Positions 29,668 to 36,762 of a stretch of 36,762 nucleotides of DNA are shown piece after piece. This DNA is from SIAJ01 sp036266155 (GTDB lineage Bacteria; Planctomycetota; Planctomycetia; Gemmatales; Gemmataceae): NCBI GenBank assembly GCA_036266155.1, contig DATANR010000261.1, forward strand, positions 1-36,762, read 5' to 3'. The translations under genes were made by a program, and so were the position numbers. The notes beneath the pieces were generated by a model that worked only from the letters and a program-made list of their open reading frames with translations, was not told the DNA's origin and did not search any database. Every line of letters begins with the position of its first letter. Position 1 is the stretch's first letter.

Positions 29668-30744
29668 TCAACCTGGCTTGCCACTATTCTTCTTCATCTG
29701 CCACCACTTCCGCCATTTAACTGCCGATTCGGCACGGTCCGATTCACTCGACCCCGCGTCTGGACCGAAGTCCTCCCCGCTCAATTGGCGCAAGGCGTCA
29801 TGAGCGCCCGCCACTACCGCTACGTCGGGATCGTTCAACAGGTCGGCGAGGCGCGACGCATGGGCCGTAATCCCTTTCTTGGCCAGCCCCAGCGCCGCTG
29901 CACGCCGAATCTCGGGAAGTGGATCATCCAGATAACGGCCGAGTGTCGCCTCGGTCATCCGACCCATCCGATCGGCCAAAGCGTTTCGCATTTCCGGTCG
30001 AGCCGCCGATGGCGCCCGCCCAATTGCCGCAGCGAGCGCCTCGGTATAGCGCACTCCCTTGGCGTCACGGTATTCCTCGATCAATGCCTTGCGCGCATCT
30101 GGCTCGGCTTTCACTAACGTGTCGACCAGTCGCTCCGCGTCTGCCGCAACGCCGACGGATTTCAATGACGTGCCGGCGGTCGCGTTGCCTTTTTTCGACG
30201 AGTCTCGGCTCGCCCACCAGTCGGTCCACTTCTCCATCGCGGTCTTGCGGACTGCCTTGCCGGCCCCGGAAGCAGGGCCAAAATCCACAGGCTTATTGAG
30301 TTTGCTCAGCGGAGTGGGCTCCTGCCCGGCGACTGGGGCAGCCAGTCGGGCCGCCTCTTCCGGGTTCAATTCCAAAAAGCTGAGGATGATTAGGCTGCGG
30401 CGTGCTGCTTGACGGATGAGGTCCGTTGGATCGTCGAGGAGAGGGATGAGGTCCGAAGGCCAACGCAAGCGCTTCTCGCCAACCACGAATGCCGCCATGA
30501 ATCGTTCGTCGGCAATCTTCGAGGTCAGAGCGGCGCGCAACTCGGAGTCGCTTTTGTCGATCGTGGCATCGTACAGTTGCTTCAGATAGCGCTGCTGGGC
30601 CTCTTGCTGTTGGCGAAGATACTCGCGAACTCGACCGAGTTCGTCGGGAACACATCCCCTCGGGCCTCAACCGGCGCGGAGCCGGGGACTCGGGAGCAAG
30701 CCGGTGACGAGACATGCGACAAGCGCGAACCGCTGAAATGACAT
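29668..30744 (-). CDS. Secreted HEAT-like repeat protein, putative selenoprotein (U26-x4-C31)
   Basis: The gene encodes 358 residues read through TGA 30669-30667. ATG 30744 has AAAGGA 8 nt upstream and begins a clear signal peptide ('MSFQRFALVACLVTGLLPSP', 'RLRAG'). The TGA is codon 26, giving U-G-P-R-G-C (U26, C31), followed at once by 'VPDELGRVREYLRQQQEAQ'. The body has HEAT-like helical pairs ('SDLIPLLDDPTDLIRQAARR', 'LGRYLDDPLPEIRRAAALGL', 'LADLLNDPDVAVVAGAHDAL') and a tryptophan motif repeated as 'EKWTDWWAS' and 'VKWRKWWQM'. A start after the TGA would remove the signal peptide. A perfect hairpin with loop GGUC follows. The U-x4-C spacing equals that in the gene at 27244. It is probably an exported protein in which Sec sits at the mature N-terminus. 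The function is unknown. Confidence 0.7.
30626..30643 (-). promoter_or_regulatory. SECIS-like hairpin, loop GGUC
   Basis: On the minus strand CGAACTC (30643-30637) pairs perfectly with GAGTTCG (30632-30626) around a GGTC tetraloop (30636-30633). The loop starts 30 nt after the TGA, inside the accepted range. This is one of the two perfect stems in the cluster. Confidence 0.65.
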
Positions 30745-31251
30745 GACCAGCGTCCTTTCGTTGAGTGTTTGATGAAGCTAACGGAAGACGGCGAATTACG
30801 CAATTGAATTCCCCGCCGGCACGAAGATTCACGCGGTTATGGTCGCGACCGTTGAATGGGCGAGCCATTCAGATAGCTGGCGGGTCCGTGTAGTCGTCCT
30901 GGCTGCCTAGCTGGCGGCCGCACATTCGGCCTGAATTCGACAACGGACGCAAATGGCTCGCCTTTAGCGGCCGGTCACAGGATATCAGTCGGGACGACTA
31001 GGCCGGTGTCGCGTATTCCGCGACGACATAGCCGGCGGACGTTCGCTGGAATCGGCGATGGAGTTCGTGAGGCGGAAAGCCGGGGGACTCGGACTGCGGG
31101 CGAGGGAGGTCAAGGAGACGCGAGATGCAGGACGAGACTGATGAATTGCATTTCAGAAGTGGGCGGCCGCGCCCGGCAGATATGCGAGTCCCCGGCGGGC
31201 GTTTTCGTTGAAGGCCACAACAGAAAGGGAAGCCATGAGACTGACTAGCAT
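30745..31251. other. 507-bp intergenic region with one possible 28-codon ORF
   Basis: No conserved gene is seen. The promoter of the minus-strand selenoprotein operon should lie at its left end. A tiny plus-strand frame at 31125-31211 ('MQDETDELHFRSGRPRPADM' and 8 more residues) has a GGAG 7 nt upstream of its ATG, so it could be translated, but nothing supports a function. Confidence 0.3.
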
Positions 31252-32295
31252 CTATCGCTTGGCGCCTTGGCCATCGGTGAAGCTTACCCGAATCACCTTG
31301 CCGTTCTTGAACACGACTTCTGCGCTAGTGTCGGTTCGGCCCGTGATACGGTCGGTAGTGATTCCCCGGTAGATCCAAATCACTTCGTCCTTCTGGAATC
31401 GCCTGTCTTCCGGTTCCTTAAGAACCAACGTCACGGCCTCGGGGGTTTCTCCCATCACGATGGCACGAAACTCTTCGCGCGTGTAGATCTTCTTGGCGGG
31501 CTGGTTCTTCGCCTGCTGCTGCACGTTTTTGAGTTCGGCTTGAGCCTGCCTGCTTTCTTCCATTCTGGCTTGAGTGTTCTGCCTGCTTTCTTCCATTGCG
31601 GCCACGAATGTCGCGCCCCAAACTAGCTCGATGATCAATCCAGTCAAACAGAGCAGCAATGCGATAGCGCTCAGCACGATTCCCCATATTGCCATAGCTC
31701 CCCGATTCCCTTGCGACCGCGACAGAATGCCGAGTAGCAAACCGACAACGCTTATCGCGGCCCCCACGCCAGACACAATCCACGCAATCGGCAAGAGGAA
31801 CGGGCAACAGAACGAACAGAAGAACGGGCCACCGCCAGCAAGCGCGACCACAATGCCCACGATGCCGAGAATCATGCTTGTGATCGCCAGTCCCTTGCCC
31901 TTCACCGAAGCCTGCGGTCGTCGGCTGGGCTGGTCGTTGTAGTCCCGTTCAGGTTCGTCCCTGTCGTCGAAATCTCGACGGCTATTACGGCTGCTTCGAC
32001 GCGGGGTATTGTCTTCATCGCCATAGTCGTCTTCTCGGTTCCGACGCGATGGCCGGCCCTCGTCAGCTCGCTTGCGCCGGATCGGTCGGTCTTCATCGTC
32101 CGCCGGTTCATCACGACGAGATGGCCGGCGCATTTCGGTCTTTGGTTCTGGGGCTGCCGGCGGCTTCGCCGGCTCTTCCTCGCCCGTGATAAACGGGGCC
32201 TTGCACTTGGGACACGCGAGCGACTTGCCGGCCGGGATCGGTTTTGAGGAAGTCAACGTCGCGCCGCAATGCGGGCAGGGAATGGAAAAGGACAT
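31252..32295 (-). CDS. Zinc-ribbon membrane protein (DUF4190-like)
   Basis: The product is 347 residues from ATG 32295 ('MSFSIPCPHCGATL'). A zinc ribbon with C7, C10, C28 and C31 starts the protein. A long charged, disordered Arg/Asp/Glu/Pro-rich linker (about 35-135) follows. Three transmembrane helices come next (about 139-163 'AITSMILGIVGIVVALAGGG', about 168-193 'LPIAWIVSGVGAAISVVGLL', about 202-226 'AIWGIVLSAIALLLCLTGLI'). A repeat-containing coiled coil ('MEESRQNTQARMEESRQAQA') and a small C-terminal beta domain ending 'VVFKNGKVIRVSFTDGQGAK' complete it. It is common planctomycete architecture of unknown role. The longer frame from 32409 is unlikely because the conserved zinc ribbon starts at MSFS. 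No clear ribosome binding site. Confidence 0.75.
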   Translation of the reverse strand: MSFSIPCPHCGATLTSSKPIPAGKSLACPKCKAPFITGEEEPAKPPAAPEPKTEMRRPSRRDEPADDEDRPIRRKRADEGRPSRRNREDDYGDEDNTPRRSSRNSRRDFDDRDEPERDYNDQPSRRPQASVKGKGLAITSMILGIVGIVVALAGGGPFFCSFCCPFLLPIAWIVSGVGAAISVVGLLLGILSRSQGNRGAMAIWGIVLSAIALLLCLTGLIIELVWGATFVAAMEESRQNTQARMEESRQAQAELKNVQQQAKNQPAKKIYTREEFRAIVMGETPEAVTLVLKEPEDRRFQKDEVIWIYRGITTDRITGRTDTSAEVVFKNGKVIRVSFTDGQGAKR

Positions 32296-32463
32296 GCGGG
32301 CTTTCGCGAGAGGAAGGAAGGAGGGATTGTGACATGCGTCGGAGCAGGATGCAAGCGCCGACACTGTCTCTTCCTTGTGTCGCAGTGGCGCGTCAGGCGT
32401 TGCCGGCACTGATCGCCGAGCTTCGACGCCGCCAGGCCGACGACGCCATCATCGTTGGCTGAA

Positions 32464-32847
32464 TCACTCCCCCAGTGGTCGCAGCGAGTGATGCGTCTTG
32501 TCGTGCAACGCGAGCACGAGCCGGCTTGTCGAGTCCTCAGCTTGCTTGAAGAGGTCATACAACGGATCGCCAGGACCTACGCCTAACCGTTGCATCCGAT
32601 TTGTGACAGCGTGGAAGTAGTTGGCACGCTTCCGAACGGCATCGCGCAGGATCTCGGCTTGCCGTGAGGTCCACACCGAGGGAGTATTGCGGACGTGCGC
32701 GGAACGCAAGCCAGAGTGGACATTATCATCTTTTCTTCTCCGAGCTACACAGACCCCGACAATTGTGGCCAGTGTCACAATGCGCTCGGCTCGAATTGCC
32801 AAACCACATGGCTGGTGATAGTCTTTCCGCACCTTCTTACATCGCAT
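32464..32847 (-). CDS. Small conserved planctomycete-type hypothetical protein
   Basis: The open frame encodes 127 residues. The last 70 ('TSRQAEILRDAVRKRANYFH', 'VTNRMQRLGVGPGDPLYDLF', 'AEDSTSRLVLALHDKTHHS') resemble a family of short helical planctomycete proteins with the pattern 'L-x2-A-x5-YL-x2-L-x2-RM-x2-LGFPPxDPLY'. The first 55 residues are cationic and unlike that family. The real start may be GTG at 32676, but neither start has a good ribosome binding site. Function unknown. Confidence 0.5.
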   Translation of the reverse strand: MRCKKVRKDYHQPCGLAIRAERIVTLATIVGVCVARRRKDDNVHSGLRSAHVRNTPSVWTSRQAEILRDAVRKRANYFHAVTNRMQRLGVGPGDPLYDLFKQAEDSTSRLVLALHDKTHHSLRPLGE

Positions 32848-32887
32848 TCCTACTCGTCAATCAAGCTCCCTCTCCCGGAGAACGACC

Positions 32888-35800
32888 GTGCTTCGTCTAC
32901 CCTGGTCGATGAGTCTTCTCTCGCGGCCTGCACGGGACCGGCAATCATTTCATTTGCGCGTGAACGAGCTCGAAAGTCGCGCCCTGCCGAGTTTCACGGT
33001 TGCGCCGAACTTTTTCGTCGGGCCGAACTCGGGTCAGGGGAGCAAGCCGGTAGCGATCGCGGTTGGCGACTTCAACACCGATGGCAAGTCGGACGTGGTC
33101 ACGGCTAACGACGACGCCCATTTTGTCAGTGTGTTGCTCGGTAATGGCGACGGCACCTTCCAGTCCAGCAACGACATTGACATCGGCCAATCGCCCGTCA
33201 GCGTCGTCGAGGGTGATCTGAATGGCGACGGCAAACTTGACATCGCGACCGCCAACCAGACGGACAACTCCATCGCAATCCTCCTGGGCAATGGCGACGG
33301 GACCTTCCAGGCGGCAACGACCGTTTCGACGGGGGCGAGCACCGGGCCCGCATCAATCGCTGTCGGCGATCTCGATGGCGATGGTAAGGCCGACCTCGCC
33401 GTGGCCGACAACGGAGCCGACACGGTCACGATTCTGACTGGCGACGGTAACGGTGGTTTCACGGCGACAGGAACGACGACCGTCAACGCCAACCCCACGT
33501 CGGTCGCGCTCGTCAACCTCGATAACGACGGCGACCTGGACATCGTCACGGTGAGCGGTGGCATTGGCCACCTTAACGTCAACTTGAATAACGGCAACGG
33601 CACGTTTGCCACGACTGTGAACTATGCGACCGGCCTCGTCGCCAATACGGTGGTCGCCGGCGACTTCAACGAAGACGGCAAGCCCGATGTCGCGGTTGCC
33701 TGCGGTTTCACGTCCTCGGACGGAGTGAGCATTTTGCTGGGCAAGGGCGATGGCACGTTCTTCCCGTTCGTCGATTACAGTGCCGGTGGCCAAACGCCGG
33801 CCTCCATCGCGATTGCGGACCTAAATGGCGACGGGCACCAGGATCTCCTTACCGCCAACGGTCAGCTTGCCAATAACAGCGTCAGCTATCTGCCGGGTAC
33901 GGGGACCGGAACGTTTGGCGTCGCCCGTGTGTTCGTCGCTGGACAAGGGCCAGTCGCGATCGCTGTGGGCGATTTCAATGGCGACGGGAAACAGGACCTG
34001 GTTACCGCGGACTCCGCGGGTTCGTCTGGCACGGTTAGCATGTTGCTTGGCAATGGCGACGGCACGGTGCGAGCGGCCACCGACCTTGTCGTCAGCGGGC
34101 CGGGACCCATCGTCGCTGCCGACTTCAACCGCGACGGCAAGATCGACCTCGCGGTCATCACGACCGGCGTCAGTTATAGCGGCGTCACTCTGTTCACCGG
34201 GACCGGTGCCGGTTCGTTCAATTTGGGTGTCCAGACTGCTCCGATCTCGCAGCCAAACGGAATTGCATATGGCGACTTCAATGCAGATGGAAAACTCGAT
34301 TTGGTGGTGACTGGCTCGGCAGGCGTCAGCACTTTGCGCGGCAACGGCAATGGCACTTTCGGCGCGCCCTCGACCCACGACATCGCACCGGGTGCGAGTT
34401 ACGTCACAGCCCTCGATTATGACAACGATGGACGTGTCGACCTTGCCGTAGCCGTCAATACGGGGTCGAATGGCGTGTTCATTCTGCCCGGCGACGGGAG
34501 TGGGATCTACCTCAACTCTTTCTCGATCTTTGGCGGCGGCGCGGCCACTTATCTGACCGCCGGCGACCTGGACAGCGACGGGTTCCCGGACCTGGCGGTC
34601 ATCAACGGCTCGGCCGATACGGTAACCACCGTTCTGAATACCGGCGGCTCATTCGGAGCAGGGTCCTCATACAACACGCGCACCGGGCCGCAGTCGGTGA
34701 GCATTGCCGACTTCAATGCCGACGGATTAAACGACCTCGCAGTTCCGACCCTCTCCGGGCCGGGCACAGACTCGGCATTTTCGGTCTTCAACAATAATGG
34801 CGATGGCACTTTCTCGGGGTCGGGAGAATATGTCACAGGCGCACGCCCGATCGGCAGCTCGGCTTTCGACATGAATGGCGACGGCCGCATCGACCTCGCA
34901 ACTGTCGACAACTCTGCCGACGACGTCTTTGCCTTCAAGAACGACGGAGCCGGCGGGTTCGGCACACCGACAGCCTACGTAGTTGGCGATCGCCCGACGT
35001 TTGTCGCAACCGCGGACTTCAACGGCGATGGCCGCCTCGACTTGGCGGTGGTCAACAGCAACTCCGGCTCAGTGACGTTGCTCACCACGCCGAAGCCGGC
35101 GGCGCAATTGACCATGAGCATCGTGCCGAGCACGGCGGTGGCCGGCGATAATGTCCAGGTCATCGTGACGGCAGTCGACGTGAACGGCGACAAGGTGGCC
35201 GACTTCGAAGGGGCAGTTCATTTCTCGAGCGACGACCTCACTGCAAGCCTAACGCCCGCGGATTACACATTCACGGAGGCCGATGCGGGCCAGTACACTT
35301 TCAACGCCATTTTGTACAAGGCCGGCACGCGAACGCTCAACGTGACGAGCGGCAGCCTCTCGGGCAGCGGCACCATCGACATCACGTCCGCACCCGCCGA
35401 TCATTTTCAGTTTGATGTTCCCACGCAGGCCACAGCCGGCGACTTGCTTGACCTGAAGGTCACGGTATTTGACCCCTATGACAACCTGGCGACTGGCTAC
35501 ACGGGGACGGTTCAATTCTCGACAAATGATCCGCATGTCGCCGCCTTCGTGCCAGACGATTACACGTTTACCTCCGGCGATGCAGGCGTACACTCGTTTC
35601 TGGGCGCAGCCAGGCTGGTGACGGTCGGATCACACGCAATCGTCGCCAATCCCGCGGGTCTGGGCCCGTTGTCACGTTCAGTCAACGTGAGCCCCGCGGC
35701 GGCAGCGCGTGTGACCATCGGCGCGCCGGGTAATGCGACGGCGGGAGTGCCATTCAATGTGAGCGTGACCGCGCTCGACTTGTACGACAACCTCGCTACC

Positions 35801-36762
35801 GGCTTCACCGGCACTGTGCATCTGCAAAGCAGCGACCTGAGCGCCGTCCTCCCACCAGACTATCCTTTTGTGGCAGGTGATCTTGGGGCTCACGCACTGC
35901 CGGTCACCTTGACAATGGCCGGACTGCAGTCGATCTCCGTCAGCTCCAGCGGACTGACCGGCGACCAGAAATCGGGCATTCAGGTCGGCGCCAGCTCGGC
36001 CACGCAGCTCGCGTTCGTGAGCGGGCCGTTCGACACATTGCTGTCGACGCCAACGCTGAACCCGGTGAAGATCCAAGTTCAAGATATGTATGGCAACTCC
36101 GTGGCGCAAATGGTCAACGTCACGCTGGTCTTGGCCGGCAACCCAGGTGGGCCCAAGACGATCCTGAAGAACGCCAATGTGACGACCGACGGCGCCGGCC
36201 TCGCCGTGTTCCCGAAGTTGATGCTCAACAAATCAGGCCAGGGGTATTCAATCGTCGCCCAGAGCACGATCGGAAACAGCCCTGTGTCGTCAGCGTTCAC
36301 CGTATACACGACGACGAAGTTGAAGATGACGCTTTCCACCAACAAGGAAGTCGCCGGCGCGCCGCTCACCGTGACAGTCGCTGTACTCGACAAGAAGAAC
36401 AACATCGACCCGACTTACACCGGCACCGTTCATTTCACCAGCACCGCTTTGGCGCTGGCGAACATCCCGCCGGACTATACGTTCTTGCCGGCCGACCAGG
36501 GCCAACACACTTTTGTCGTGTCCGTGAACAAAGCGGGCTCGCAAAAGTTGACCGTCGCCGACATGCAAAAACCCAAGATCAAAAAGACCGCGGCGATCGT
36601 CGTCAGCGCTGACGTGGCGAAGACGTTGTTGGTGGCCGGTATCCCCTCACCGACAAAGGCTGGCGCCACACGAGCCTTCACTGTGACGGCCCTGGACGCC
36701 TTTGGCAACCGGGCAACCACCTATTTAGGGACGGTCCATTTTCATAGCAGTGACGCGACCGT
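32888..36762 (+). CDS. Giant FG-GAP/VCBS and Ig-like repeat surface protein (partial, runs off the window)
   Basis: The frame is open from GTG 32888 to the right edge, at least 1291 residues. GTG is preferred because GGAG (32877-32880) is 7 nt upstream; ATG 32909 is the alternative. The start carries 'LRVNELESRALPS', the same 'LExLxxRxxP' export-type motif as the protein at 7965. About fourteen FG-GAP/VCBS repeats follow to about residue 735, each with a calcium-type loop such as 'GDFNTDGKSD', 'GDLNGDGKLD', 'ADFNGDGRLD'. After that come at least six Ig-like repeats of about 100 residues with 'TAGDxxxxxVTxxDxxxN' and 'YTGTVHF' (for example 'ATGYTGTVQFSTNDPH', 'PTYTGTVHFTSTALAL'). It is predicted to be a large extracellular, Ca2+-binding adhesin or matrix protein. 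It is the largest gene in the window. Confidence 0.88.
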   Translation, partial: MLRLPWSMSLLSRPARDRQSFHLRVNELESRALPSFTVAPNFFVGPNSGQGSKPVAIAVGDFNTDGKSDVVTANDDAHFVSVLLGNGDGTFQSSNDIDIGQSPVSVVEGDLNGDGKLDIATANQTDNSIAILLGNGDGTFQAATTVSTGASTGPASIAVGDLDGDGKADLAVADNGADTVTILTGDGNGGFTATGTTTVNANPTSVALVNLDNDGDLDIVTVSGGIGHLNVNLNNGNGTFATTVNYATGLVANTVVAGDFNEDGKPDVAVACGFTSSDGVSILLGKGDGTFFPFVDYSAGGQTPASIAIADLNGDGHQDLLTANGQLANNSVSYLPGTGTGTFGVARVFVAGQGPVAIAVGDFNGDGKQDLVTADSAGSSGTVSMLLGNGDGTVRAATDLVVSGPGPIVAADFNRDGKIDLAVITTGVSYSGVTLFTGTGAGSFNLGVQTAPISQPNGIAYGDFNADGKLDLVVTGSAGVSTLRGNGNGTFGAPSTHDIAPGASYVTALDYDNDGRVDLAVAVNTGSNGVFILPGDGSGIYLNSFSIFGGGAATYLTAGDLDSDGFPDLAVINGSADTVTTVLNTGGSFGAGSSYNTRTGPQSVSIADFNADGLNDLAVPTLSGPGTDSAFSVFNNNGDGTFSGSGEYVTGARPIGSSAFDMNGDGRIDLATVDNSADDVFAFKNDGAGGFGTPTAYVVGDRPTFVATADFNGDGRLDLAVVNSNSGSVTLLTTPKPAAQLTMSIVPSTAVAGDNVQVIVTAVDVNGDKVADFEGAVHFSSDDLTASLTPADYTFTEADAGQYTFNAILYKAGTRTLNVTSGSLSGSGTIDITSAPADHFQFDVPTQATAGDLLDLKVTVFDPYDNLATGYTGTVQFSTNDPHVAAFVPDDYTFTSGDAGVHSFLGAARLVTVGSHAIVANPAGLGPLSRSVNVSPAAAARVTIGAPGNATAGVPFNVSVTALDLYDNLATGFTGTVHLQSSDLSAVLPPDYPFVAGDLGAHALPVTLTMAGLQSISVSSSGLTGDQKSGIQVGASSATQLAFVSGPFDTLLSTPTLNPVKIQVQDMYGNSVAQMVNVTLVLAGNPGGPKTILKNANVTTDGAGLAVFPKLMLNKSGQGYSIVAQSTIGNSPVSSAFTVYTTTKLKMTLSTNKEVAGAPLTVTVAVLDKKNNIDPTYTGTVHFTSTALALANIPPDYTFLPADQGQHTFVVSVNKAGSQKLTVADMQKPKIKKTAAIVVSADVAKTLLVAGIPSPTKAGATRAFTVTALDAFGNRATTYLGTVHFHSSDAT

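Noticed and set aside
33034..36720. Long minus-strand open frames opposite the FG-GAP/Ig gene
   Set aside because: They are shadows of the repetitive, GC-rich plus-strand gene; their translations are repetitive and mirror the repeats.

Overview
The window is about 61% G+C and looks like a planctomycete of the Gemmata/Gemmataceae type. This is inferred from protein style: a DUF1580-like small protein, an ECF sigma factor fused to a membrane segment and a TIGR03067-like tail, WD40 proteins, huge FG-GAP/VCBS and delta-60 surface proteins with an N-terminal 'LExLxxRxxP' motif, and many decayed gene remnants. No rRNA, tRNA or CRISPR array was seen.

Layout. 1-3.2 kb: accessory DNA with a DUF1580-like protein, an HTH-like hypothetical protein, a decayed gene, a lone phage-type terminase small subunit and one copy of a 231-bp repeat. 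3.2-7.6 kb: a membrane-anchored WD40 protein, two minus-strand hypotheticals and a divergent XRE regulator. 7.7-11.4 kb: the second repeat copy, which forms the leader of a secreted delta-60/cadherin-like/RTX protein. 11.6-24.5 kb: a defence island. It holds a small protein, a frameshifted and truncated hsdM, a DUF262-HNH (GmrSD-like) nuclease, a RusA-like resolvase and a complete, translationally coupled type I operon hsdM-hsdS-sir2-hsdR. A SIR2-like NADase gene sits inside that operon. A gene relic and an AbiGi-like protein follow. 24.5-27.2 kb: a transposase relic, the ECF sigma fusion, a decayed minus-strand gene and a WD40 fragment. 27.2-30.7 kb: the most unusual segment. 31.2-36.8 kb: a zinc-ribbon membrane protein, a small protein, and the start of a giant FG-GAP/Ig-like surface protein that runs off the right edge.

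Main discovery. Four neighbouring genes between 27244 and 30744 (one plus, three minus strand) are each interrupted by exactly one in-frame TGA in otherwise intact, recognisable protein. In the AhpD-like gene the TGA falls exactly on the second cysteine position of the CxxCxxxH redox motif. Downstream of all four TGAs, 21-30 nt from the codon to the loop, lies a 7-bp hairpin whose apical loop contains GGUC (GGUCA, GGUCG, GGGUCC, GGUC). This matches bacterial SECIS geometry. I read the segment as a selenoprotein gene cluster: a secreted HEAT-like protein, a SAM methyltransferase, an AhpD-like oxidoreductase and a secreted protein with a U-x4-C motif. Ordinary gene calling would truncate or break all four.

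The two halves seem functionally independent. The first is an anti-phage island, with restriction plus NAD-depleting SIR2 as a possible backup. The second is a putative selenium-dependent redox or methyl-transfer group. All function calls come from reading motifs; no database search was run.
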